Below, in pieces: positions 1 to 7,946 of a DNA stretch of 43,518 nt (position 1 is its first letter; every line of letters starts with the position of its first letter). The DNA comes from Pyrinomonadaceae bacterium (lineage in GTDB: Bacteria; Acidobacteriota; Blastocatellia; Pyrinomonadales; Pyrinomonadaceae): positions 1 through 43,518 of the forward strand of contig JACVRN010000035.1 of NCBI GenBank assembly GCA_014534425.1, written 5' to 3'. Under the pieces are notes generated by a model that was not told the origin of the DNA, ran no database searches, and saw only the letters and a list, made by a program, of their open reading frames with translations. The position numbers were made by a program, and so were the translations under genes.

Positions 1-2
1 GG

Positions 3-248
3 CCGCGAGCGCTCTTTGATTTGGGGCGCGAAGGTCTGGTGATGCGAATTAACGAGCGCATGAGCGGCACTTACACTTTAAGCTCGGGCGCTTTTCACAT
101 AGAGTTCAACAAAGGCGAAGAGCTTGAAGGATGCAAGCGCCTGTTGCTCTTAGTCTGCAACCGCGTCCTGAGCGTGGACGTCAGTGGCAGCCGCGTGGAC
201 GTTCACCTGCCGAGCAGGATTTTCGACCTCTGCGTAGAATTTGAATAG
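3..248 (+). CDS. C-terminal end of an unidentified protein (5' truncated by window edge)
   Basis: An open frame runs in from the window edge and stops at TAG 246-248, 8 bases before the next gene. The visible part is about 81 residues, with alternating polar/hydrophobic strands (GTYTLSSGAFHIEF, KRLLLLVCNRVLSVDV, RVDVHLPSRIFDLCVEF), which suggests a small beta-rich fold. An internal TTG at 21 or ATG at 42 could be real starts, but neither has a clear ribosome binding site, so I read it as the tail of a gene that begins outside the window. I do not recognise the family. Confidence 0.5.
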   Translation, partial: PRALFDLGREGLVMRINERMSGTYTLSSGAFHIEFNKGEELEGCKRLLLLVCNRVLSVDVSGSRVDVHLPSRIFDLCVEFE

Positions 249-256
249 AAGCATTT

Positions 257-2830
257 ATGAGAATGGAAATGAAGCTGATGAAAATGAAAGTTGCGCGCCG
301 AATCGCTCGCGCGAATCTCTCGCTCCTACTTCTGGCGTCTCTACTCGTGGGCGCTCTGCCTTCTCTCAAATCGTTCCGGGCAGAGGCTCAGAAAGAGGCG
401 CTCGATGCGGAGCTTTACCAGTCGCTTCTGGATTTGACGAATCCGTGGACGGTGATGTGCGTGGCGGCGCACCCGGATGACGAGGACGGGGCGACGCTGA
501 CCGTGCTTCGTCGCAAGATGGGCGTGCATACTGTGACGCTCTTTTCGACGTACGGCGAAGGCGGGCAGAACGCCACGGGGCCGGAGCTTTACGAAGAGCT
601 TGGCGTGATTCGTGCGCGCGAGACCGAAGAGGCTTCCCAGATTCAAGGCTCCGAGCCTTACTTTTTAGGCTTGAGGGATTTCGGTTTCTCAAAGTCTGCG
701 GAAGAAGCTTTTCGCGTCTGGGGACACGACGAAGCCCTGCGACGAATGGTGCTCAAGATACGCGAGCTGAGGCCGGACGTTATCATCACGAACCACGACA
801 CAACGGGCGGCCACGGCCATCATCAGGCCACGGGCCGTCTTGTGTTGGAAGCATTCGACGCGGCGGCAGATCCCGCGCGCTTTCCCGAACAACTGCGTGA
901 CGGTCGTCGTCAAGTATGGCAAGTGCAGCGTCTCTTTGTGCGCGCGGGCTACGAGGGCGGGGCCGCGACGAAGGCGCTGGATGATGAAGCTGCGCGCACG
1001 GGGAAAATCATCACGATTGATAGAAACGAGCGAGACCCTGTGCGCGGCACGACCTACGCGGAACAGGCACTACAGGCGCTTCGCCGTCACGCCTCGCAAG
1101 GGCCTTGGCCTCAGAAGCTTCCCTCCCAAGGCTGGCCCGCCGTGCGCTATCGCCTCGCGCGTGAAGCCAAAGGAGCAGCGCCGCTTCCGCCAAACGCGCA
1201 GACTTTCCTGGACAACCTCTCGATACCGGAAGAGCCTGTGAGCAAGGTTGTGCCGCTAGCAGTCCGCGCCGTGCTTAGCCTTTACGAATCTCAGAAGGCC
1301 AGCCGCGAAGATCTGCTCATGGCGCTTGCCTCTCTCAGGAAGAGCAACGTCTTCGCAGCGCCCGCCGGTTCAAAAGATGCCGCGCGCTTTCAGTTGATGA
1401 ACAGTCGGCTTGATAAAGCTCTGGCGGTTATTTCCGGCATTACGGCGGAGTTCAGACCCGAAGGCATTCCGCTTTTGATACCCGGAACCGAGATGCCTTA
1501 CACCGTCACGCTCTACAATGGCGGCGAACAGGACGTGACTATCAAGCGCAGCGCGTTTCGCTTTCACGGCAGCACGTTGAGCAGCGCTGCTGGCGACCGA
1601 CTGCTTCAACGAAACCAGCCGTTTCAATCAAAGGGCACGGCGCTGGTGGCGCGCGACGAGTTCATAAACACGCCGCAGTCCGCGCATCTTTACGACGGCC
1701 ACCTGTGGGGCGAAGAGTTGGGCGAGGAGTTTCTGCTGGAAGTCGAAGGCGCGCAGTTCACGGTCAAAGCCTACAAGCGCTTCCCGGTCGCGCCGCCCGT
1801 GGAGATTGAAAGCATCCAGCCTTCGCCGCTCGTCATAACGCCGCAGACCTTCAGGAGCAATCAAGCTTTCACCTTTAGCCTCAACAATCACACGACCGCG
1901 CCGCTAGACGTGCGTGTGCGCGCGAATCAACTTGTCTATGCTGGGCGCGCGTCGGAACCCGCATGGGTGCGCGTCCCCGCGCGCGATTCGCTTAAGGATG
2001 AAGCATCCTACATGCTCTCGTCCCAGGACATGAAAGCCATACGGGAGCGCAAGGAGCTAAACACCACTGCGCGATTCTCTCTACACCGCGTCAATGCGGA
2101 CAAACAGCCTCCAATCACAGAGCGCGAGGTGAAGATAGTTTACGCGGACGCAGTTGTCGATACATCTCTTCGCGTAGGCTTTGTTAGAAGCACGGATTTC
2201 ACTCTGCCCGCAGCGCTCGCGGCGCTCGGTGTTCAGTCAAAGGAGTTGACGATTGACGAGATTCGCGCGGGAAACCTTGGAAGCTACGACGCCATCATCA
2301 TAGACAACAGAGGCTATCAGGCGCACCCGGAGCTTGTGCAGTTGAATCAGAAGCTTCTGGATTACACCGAATCGGGCGGCACGCTTATAGTCTTTTATCA
2401 CAAGACGAACGAGTGGAACCCTGACGAGAAGGCCGCGCGTCCGCAGCTTGCTCCCTTTCCCATCATCCTCGGAAACTCTCGCGTCACGGACGAGAACGCG
2501 CCCGTACAGTTCACAGAGCCTCTGCATCCCCTGCTTAACTTTCCGAACAAGATTAGCGCGCAGGACTTCGAGGGCTGGATTCAGGAGCGCGGGCTTTATT
2601 TTCCGAAGGAGTGGGACAAGCGCTACAGCGCGCCGCTCACTATGTCTGACGCGGGCGAGCCTGCCTTAAACGGCGGTCTTCTGGCTGCGGATTACGGACG
2701 CGGGCGTTACATCTACACCAGCATAGTCTGGTACAGGCAACTGCGCGAAGGCATCCCCGGCGCATACCGCGTCCTCGCCAACATGATTAGCTACGGTCGC
2801 ACGGACAAGAGGCAAGCGAGACAAAAATAA
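257..2830 (+). CDS. Secreted PIG-L/LmbE-like deacetylase with C-terminal amidotransferase-like domain
   Basis: Protein of 857 residues. A basic N-terminus and hydrophobic stretch (about residues 18-36) look like a signal peptide. The PIG-L/LmbE zinc site is clear: AHPDDE at residues 71-76 and the distal HGHH at 186-189. The family removes N-acetyl groups from amino sugars or related conjugates; the true substrate here cannot be read from sequence. The middle (about 400-650) looks like beta-sandwich modules. The last 200 residues (RVGFVRSTD, YDAIIIDNRGY, SGGTLIVFYH, GRGRYIYTSIVWYRQL) resemble a ThuA/class I glutamine-amidotransferase-like fold without an obvious catalytic cysteine. Several ATGs lie in frame at the start (257, 263, 275, 284) and no strong binding site decides between them. 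The stop abuts the stop of the convergent SRPBCC gene. Confidence 0.88.
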   Translation: MRMEMKLMKMKVARRIARANLSLLLLASLLVGALPSLKSFRAEAQKEALDAELYQSLLDLTNPWTVMCVAAHPDDEDGATLTVLRRKMGVHTVTLFSTYGEGGQNATGPELYEELGVIRARETEEASQIQGSEPYFLGLRDFGFSKSAEEAFRVWGHDEALRRMVLKIRELRPDVIITNHDTTGGHGHHQATGRLVLEAFDAAADPARFPEQLRDGRRQVWQVQRLFVRAGYEGGAATKALDDEAARTGKIITIDRNERDPVRGTTYAEQALQALRRHASQGPWPQKLPSQGWPAVRYRLAREAKGAAPLPPNAQTFLDNLSIPEEPVSKVVPLAVRAVLSLYESQKASREDLLMALASLRKSNVFAAPAGSKDAARFQLMNSRLDKALAVISGITAEFRPEGIPLLIPGTEMPYTVTLYNGGEQDVTIKRSAFRFHGSTLSSAAGDRLLQRNQPFQSKGTALVARDEFINTPQSAHLYDGHLWGEELGEEFLLEVEGAQFTVKAYKRFPVAPPVEIESIQPSPLVITPQTFRSNQAFTFSLNNHTTAPLDVRVRANQLVYAGRASEPAWVRVPARDSLKDEASYMLSSQDMKAIRERKELNTTARFSLHRVNADKQPPITEREVKIVYADAVVDTSLRVGFVRSTDFTLPAALAALGVQSKELTIDEIRAGNLGSYDAIIIDNRGYQAHPELVQLNQKLLDYTESGGTLIVFYHKTNEWNPDEKAARPQLAPFPIILGNSRVTDENAPVQFTEPLHPLLNFPNKISAQDFEGWIQERGLYFPKEWDKRYSAPLTMSDAGEPALNGGLLAADYGRGRYIYTSIVWYRQLREGIPGAYRVLANMISYGRTDKRQARQK

Positions 2831-3352
2831 TTAGCTGGACTCTTCAACCAGAGATAGCGATTGTCCTTCGAGCCTTGTGCGCGAACGCTCCAGAAAGGTT
2901 TTTATCATCTCCGTGACGCGCTTCTGCATCTCGGCAGAGATGCGGCCTTCGCCGATTAGTCCGGCCAGCAGGTGAAGTTCTTTGGCGTGCTTGCGGCGAA
3001 GCTCTACGTGTTGGGCTATTCGCACAAGGGTCGCACGCGCGCCGCGCGGCTCGAAGATGGCTGCGTAGCGCAGGTAGTTCTTGTTCTCCTGTGCGGCGGG
3101 CGACCACTCTATGCGCTCGGGCCTGTCTTCCGTCAACTCGACCGCGAATGCCTGTCGCATAGTTCCGAGCGCTGGAACTTCTGCGCGCACCATCCAGCGC
3201 ATGACGCCGTTGGCCTCGCGCCGTATGCTCTCAATGCCGGGCATCAACTCTACGAAGTTGCGTATCTCGCCGAAAAATTCCCGCGCACGGTCTATGCTCG
3301 CCCTGACAACTATCTGCTCGCTGTAATCTGCTTTGATTCTGAACACAATCAA
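2831..3352 (-). CDS. SRPBCC/polyketide-cyclase-like protein
   Basis: Protein of 173 residues with the pattern of the START-like SRPBCC (COQ10/polyketide cyclase) fold: an N-terminal strand (IKADYSEQIVVRAS), a helix with the usual phenylalanine pair (AREFFGEIRNFVELMPGIESI), curved strands (MRWMVRAEVPALGTMRQAFAVEL), RIEWSP, and a long C-terminal helix. Members bind hydrophobic ligands or act as chaperones for lipids or quinones; no ligand can be assigned. The C-terminus (residues 120-173) has a helical extension longer than in a minimal domain. The gene is probably cotranscribed with nothing downstream, since it converges on the deacetylase gene with zero spacing. The M14 peptidase gene ends 11 bases upstream on the same strand. 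Confidence 0.72.
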   Translation of the reverse strand: MIVFRIKADYSEQIVVRASIDRAREFFGEIRNFVELMPGIESIRREANGVMRWMVRAEVPALGTMRQAFAVELTEDRPERIEWSPAAQENKNYLRYAAIFEPRGARATLVRIAQHVELRRKHAKELHLLAGLIGEGRISAEMQKRVTEMIKTFLERSRTRLEGQSLSLVEESS

Positions 3353-3363
3353 CCCCTAATTAA

Positions 3364-6336
3364 TTAGCTTAGTGAAGGCGCAAACAAAATCGAGTTGAAG
3401 AAGAGTCGCGTCATGCTGCGCCAGATGCCGCGAAACTGTGGGTCTTCAGCGTAGAGAATGACGTGGCCGCGACCCGTCGGCTCGTCAATAACGTGCGCCG
3501 TGCCTCTTAAAAGCCGCTCCGTGTTGTTCGGCCAGATGAAGCCTGAGAGACGAAGCGTGCGGCTCGCTTCTGGGCTGAAGACCACGGCGTTCGTGCCCTC
3601 CTTCGACGGGCGGAAGAAGTAGCCCGAATTGACCAGCACGGGCAACTGCACGTCTTCATAACCGTAAGTCAAGTAGGTCGTGCGGTCAACTGTGGCGCGC
3701 ATGATTGCGCCCGGAACGGCTTCGGGCACCTGCCCCGGCCTGGCAGAAGGCGAAGCTATAGGCGGCAACTCTGGCGGAGCGCCTTCGAGCTTTTCCGTCT
3801 GCGCCGGAGTCTCTTGCAGCGTCTCTGTTTGCGCGGCATCCGTTTTCTCTCTTCTCCTGCCGCGCGCGTTCGTCTTCTCATTAGCAGGAGTAGGAGCAGC
3901 AGCACCGTTCGCTTCAGGGTTGGTCGCCGTTTCGGATTGCTCTGCGCTGCCCTTCTGGTCGTCCTCGTCGCTTCCCACAAGCCGCGAAGTGGTGAGGTTC
4001 ACATCCTTGAGCGCCGCGAAGACGGCAGCGCCTTTGATGCAGACAAGGGTTCCGCCGCGCTCTGCCCACCCGCGCAAAAGCTCCACGCCGCCCTTGCCGA
4101 GTGCGGAATAATATCTATTGGGTGAGCCGTCCGGCAGGATGATGACGTTATAGCGGTCAAGCTGCGCGCTCTTCAGGCTGTTGATGGTCATGGGCGTCCA
4201 CTCTATGCGGAAGCGCTCGAAGAGCCACCAGATTGCGCCGTAGCTAGATTGCTCCACTCCTTCATCCGCCACGACAATGATGCGAGGCTGTTTCAAAGCC
4301 ACAACGTTCTCGGAGCCTACGCCCGTCTCGCCCGTCTCGTTGAAGCCAGAGTTGACGGCTGTGACCATGACGCCCGCTTCCCTGGACAGTCTTGCGATAG
4401 CTTCGTGAAGCGAGTCAGGGTTGCGCGAGACGCGCACGACCATAGTGCCGCGCGGCCAGTCGCGCCCGCCCGCATTCAACGTCCTGGTCGCCACGCTGAC
4501 CTTGTAGCCTTCGCGCTCAAGACGAAAGGCCAGAGACGCAGCGCCGTCACGGTCGTAAGGAATAATATAGGCGACCGATGCGCGCCCCGGCCCAGGCATG
4601 ACGCCTACGTTGTAATTATCGCCGAGCGTCCAAGAGGTCAGATACTCGCCTCTATCAGCTATGGCCTTTCTCTCGGCGTCCGTCACTTCACCGGGCGGAG
4701 GAAGCCTGAGCCTTGAGTGTAGAAAATCCGGCGCGTCCTCCATCCAGTAAGCTTCAAGGCCGAAGGCCAGTGGCAGAGACCAAGCCGTGATGTCATAAAA
4801 GCCGTACTCTTCTTTGGCAGCGTTGCGCCCGCGCCGCTCGTTACGAGCAAAGCGCGCCAGTTGCTCCTGCACGAAGCGCGCGTCCTGTTCCGTCTGCGGC
4901 TCAAGCAGCGCTTTCGCAAGGCGCTTCTGCGGCTGCTCCATGTCAATCACTATCGCGCCCGACTGAAACGAGCGCGTCATTGCGGGCGCTTGCGGCTCCG
5001 TGTAGCTGTGAACGCGAGCGGAGCTAAAGGGGCCGCGAGAAATCTTCACCTCCACGCCTGCGCGCAGAAGAACTTCTGCCATCTCCAGAGTCTTCACAAT
5101 GTCCGCGCCCAAAGGGAGAACTACGCGCCGCATAGCTCCCGCACGTCCCTCTTCTATAGCGCTTCGCTTGAACTCGTAGTAATCGCCGAGCCTCGCCGCG
5201 CGATTTCTGGACGCAGTCTCAAGCGTCGTCAGCGAAGCTATGAAATGCTTGGCCGCGCCGGAGCGTAAGGTAACGATTGTGTCGTCGTCGCGCCGCCAGT
5301 TAATTCCCTTCCAGCCGCCGCCATCCGTCTCATAAGTCATGCCGGTTGCGCCGTTCAAACTGGGCCACGAATCCCAGTAGCCCGGATAGAAGAGGTCGAA
5401 GATGTCTCGCACGTAATAGTCCCAACGCCGCTCGTCGAACTGCGCTGCGTTGGCGCGACCGAACTCCGTCAGCCAGCGAGCCGTTTGTGCCGGAGGCAAA
5501 TTAGGATTGATGGGCTGCGCCGCAGGCGGAAAGAAGAATTGCGAAGGCTGGCCGTGATGATCCACGAAGACCTGCGGGTTCCAGTCAAGAAAAGCGCGCT
5601 CCATGTTGCGCGTCTCGACCTGCGTGGAGGCGATGTTGTCGCGGTTGAGGTCAAAGCGAAAGCGATTGTAGCGACCATAGACAGACCAGGGCTGGCGATG
5701 CTCGGCTGACTGCGGCTCCGCGTTGCCCGTAGAGATTGAGTTGTACCAGGCTACGAAGCGCTCGTGCCCGTCCGGGTTGGCGCAAACGTTGACGAGCACA
5801 ACGCAATTCCTCAAGACCTCAAGCGTCGCGGGGTCGTTCGAAGCGGCAAGCTGATATACGACCTGCATCATGGCTTCGAACGAAGCCGTCTCGTCGCCAT
5901 GAATCGTGTAGTTGAGCCAAACAACGGCGGGCGTTGACGAGATGATGCGTTGCGCTTCCGCAGGCTGTAGCGAGCGTGGGTCTGCAAGCCGTGCGATGTT
6001 GGCTTTTATCTCCGCAAGGCGCGAGATGTTTTCCGGCGCGCTCAAGACTACCAAGTGCATCATTCTATGCTCGTTGGTTTCGCCTATGTCCGTGATGCGG
6101 ACTCTATCCTGCGCGGCCTGGGCTATGGCGCTTATGACGCGCTCCATCATCGCGTAGTTCGTGTGAAACGCGCCCACGTCATAACCGAGCACGCTCTGCG
6201 GTCGCGGAACCGTCTCGCGGTACGGCCCGCGCCCGTAGAAATCGAACCGGGCATCGTTGCTCTGCGCGTGAGCTAAAGTAACTAAGGAGAGGAGGAGCGC
6301 TATGAAGGGAAGCGTGCGAGCGTGTCGAAGATTCAT
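3364..6336 (-). CDS. Secreted M14-family zinc carboxypeptidase
   Basis: Protein of 990 residues. The signal peptide spans residues 1-24 (cleavage after LAHA). The M14 metal site is present: HGDE at 146-149 (His and Glu ligands), with a distal histidine in VDHHG near 260-261. The substrate-side LNRD at 230-233 and the catalytic-glutamate region YETDGGG downstream support an active enzyme. The family removes C-terminal amino acids or cleaves peptidoglycan peptides. The C-terminal half contains a glutamine-amidotransferase-like region and a long low-complexity linker (about 790-890, rich in E, T, A, P) before a final beta domain. At 990 residues it is far longer than a simple carboxypeptidase (about 300) and fits the large bacterial secreted M14 proteins. 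It is divergent from the WD40 gene across a 214-bp spacer. Confidence 0.88.
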   Translation of the reverse strand: MNLRHARTLPFIALLLSLVTLAHAQSNDARFDFYGRGPYRETVPRPQSVLGYDVGAFHTNYAMMERVISAIAQAAQDRVRITDIGETNEHRMMHLVVLSAPENISRLAEIKANIARLADPRSLQPAEAQRIISSTPAVVWLNYTIHGDETASFEAMMQVVYQLAASNDPATLEVLRNCVVLVNVCANPDGHERFVAWYNSISTGNAEPQSAEHRQPWSVYGRYNRFRFDLNRDNIASTQVETRNMERAFLDWNPQVFVDHHGQPSQFFFPPAAQPINPNLPPAQTARWLTEFGRANAAQFDERRWDYYVRDIFDLFYPGYWDSWPSLNGATGMTYETDGGGWKGINWRRDDDTIVTLRSGAAKHFIASLTTLETASRNRAARLGDYYEFKRSAIEEGRAGAMRRVVLPLGADIVKTLEMAEVLLRAGVEVKISRGPFSSARVHSYTEPQAPAMTRSFQSGAIVIDMEQPQKRLAKALLEPQTEQDARFVQEQLARFARNERRGRNAAKEEYGFYDITAWSLPLAFGLEAYWMEDAPDFLHSRLRLPPPGEVTDAERKAIADRGEYLTSWTLGDNYNVGVMPGPGRASVAYIIPYDRDGAASLAFRLEREGYKVSVATRTLNAGGRDWPRGTMVVRVSRNPDSLHEAIARLSREAGVMVTAVNSGFNETGETGVGSENVVALKQPRIIVVADEGVEQSSYGAIWWLFERFRIEWTPMTINSLKSAQLDRYNVIILPDGSPNRYYSALGKGGVELLRGWAERGGTLVCIKGAAVFAALKDVNLTTSRLVGSDEDDQKGSAEQSETATNPEANGAAAPTPANEKTNARGRRREKTDAAQTETLQETPAQTEKLEGAPPELPPIASPSARPGQVPEAVPGAIMRATVDRTTYLTYGYEDVQLPVLVNSGYFFRPSKEGTNAVVFSPEASRTLRLSGFIWPNNTERLLRGTAHVIDEPTGRGHVILYAEDPQFRGIWRSMTRLFFNSILFAPSLS

Positions 6337-6550
6337 CTCTTGCGGGCTTGAAGCTTTCTGCCTTCCTCTAAAATTTGTCAGGGTCGCCTGCGGTGATGTT
6401 ACATCGCTTTCAGTATTTTACTCAAACAGGGGAAGCGAAATTCCCTGAGGGCGATTACTTTAACCTGTTAATGAAATCCAATCCCGCACGTTTTTAGTAT
6501 TCGTCCCGGAGTTTGATTTGAGGGACAAGCATGTTAGCGGAAGAACGATT

Positions 6551-7636
6551 ATGCGAACTGAAACGAAGAAAGCCGGAAAAGTTAAAAGAAACATCCTCGT
6601 CATCACGGCGGCGGTTTTATTAACAATCGCGTTGGCCGCCATCTATTTTCTGGTATGGAAAAAGCCGAGGCAGGTTGACAGTGGGATTGCGAGACATCAC
6701 CTCACGTTCAAGGGACATTCGAATACAGTTTTTAGAGTCAGGTTTAGCCCGGACGGTGAGACTTTGGCGAGCGCGAGCGTGGACGGCACGGTTAAAATCT
6801 GGCAGAAAAAAGATGGACAGGTGCTTCGCGCTCTTGAGCATCCGACGGGCGTCACAGGTTTGTCGTTTAGCCCTGACGGGCGTTATCTGGCTACGGGAAG
6901 CTATGACGCACTTGTGCGGCTCTGGCGCGCAAGTGACGGCGCGCTTCTTAAAACCTTTTCCGGCCATTCGGGAACCATCTGGAATGTTGCGTTCAGCCCC
7001 GACAATGAAACTATTGCGAGCGGGTGCGAAGACGCTACGATAAAGCTCTGGGATGTTAATAGCGGCGCTCTGATTAGAACTCTTCAGGGACATTCTCTCA
7101 ACGTCTGGTCGGTCGCCTTCAGCCCGGACGGCAAATGGCTCGCAAGCGGAAGCTTTGACAAGAAAATAAACCTCTGGAATGTAGCGGACGGAAAACTGCT
7201 CAGAACAATCTCAGGCCATTCGGAAGCCGTCCTGAGCGTCGCGTTCAGTCAAGACATGAAATATTTAGCCAGCAGCAGCGATGACAGTTCCGTCAAGCTC
7301 TGGAACGTTGCGGACGGTAATCTTGTGCGCTCCTTTCATGGCGACAGCGAACACATCTACTCCGTGGCTTTAAGCCCGGACGGTAAATGGGTGCTGAGCG
7401 GCGGCAGAGACAGAAATACTTTAGGCGAGCTTGTGCAGAATATCTTCGGCGCTTCGGATTCCGACAAATGGGTCACGGTCAGACTCTGGAACCTGGAAGA
7501 CGGAAAGCTGATTCAGACCTTCGCGCAACATTCCAACGACGTGTTTTCCGTAGCCTTCAGCCCCGACGGAGAATGGATGGCAAGCGCCAGCGAAGACAAA
7601 ACCGTTGGCCTCTGGCAATTATCAAAGAGTAAATGA
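6551..7636 (+). CDS. Membrane-anchored seven-bladed WD40 repeat protein
   Basis: Starting at ATG 6551 (preceded by GCGGAAG at a 7-base spacing) gives 361 residues; a longer frame from TTG 6518 is less likely. A single transmembrane segment (NILVITAAVLLTIALAAIYFLVW, about residues 13-35, described here by position) anchors the N-terminus. Seven WD40 repeats follow, each with the GHS...V.FSPDG..LAS.S.D..VKLW pattern, so one complete beta-propeller is expected on the outer or periplasmic face. Repeat 6 carries a roughly 20-residue insertion between the D and the VRLW strand (GELVQNIFGASDSDKW). WD40 propellers are binding scaffolds; no catalytic domain is attached. The repeats resemble each other strongly in DNA, suggesting recent internal amplification. 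Confidence 0.88.
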   Translation: MRTETKKAGKVKRNILVITAAVLLTIALAAIYFLVWKKPRQVDSGIARHHLTFKGHSNTVFRVRFSPDGETLASASVDGTVKIWQKKDGQVLRALEHPTGVTGLSFSPDGRYLATGSYDALVRLWRASDGALLKTFSGHSGTIWNVAFSPDNETIASGCEDATIKLWDVNSGALIRTLQGHSLNVWSVAFSPDGKWLASGSFDKKINLWNVADGKLLRTISGHSEAVLSVAFSQDMKYLASSSDDSSVKLWNVADGNLVRSFHGDSEHIYSVALSPDGKWVLSGGRDRNTLGELVQNIFGASDSDKWVTVRLWNLEDGKLIQTFAQHSNDVFSVAFSPDGEWMASASEDKTVGLWQLSKSK

Positions 7637-7694
7637 TTACTGTCTTAATGCCTCGGCCCGTATAGAGCAGGCATCGCATGTTATAGTTAGCTTC

Positions 7695-7892
7695 ATGGAC
7701 TCTCTTACCAACAAATGCGCGCGTTGCGGCGAAGGCCGCCTGCGTTCCTGGCAGGAGCTAACAGAGGAAGAGCGAGAGGTCACACGCCGCCTGCCCGCCT
7801 ACGCAGACTACACTGAAGACGAGCGCCGCACACGTCATCGCTGGTGCACACGCTGCTGGCACGAAGAAATCGCATCGGAAGACAGAGCTTGA
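7695..7892 (+). CDS. Small zinc-ribbon-like protein
   Basis: The ATG at 7695 gives 65 residues with two CxxC pairs (C8/C11 in KCARCGEG and C51/C54 in WCTRCW) separated by a charged, probably helical, stretch. This is a treble-clef or zinc-ribbon arrangement that binds one zinc. Such small proteins are usually nucleic-acid or protein-binding; no function can be given. The upstream frame remains open to 7605, but the ATG starts right where the ribbon begins. A TTATAGTT stretch at about 7680-7688 could be its -10 region. It converges on glnE with 54 bases between the stops. Confidence 0.62.
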   Translation: MDSLTNKCARCGEGRLRSWQELTEEEREVTRRLPAYADYTEDERRTRHRWCTRCWHEEIASEDRA

Positions 7893-7946
7893 AAGGTAGA
7901 AAAAGGAGACGAACCGCTAAATTCTCCGGCCTTCATCCTCTTCCTT

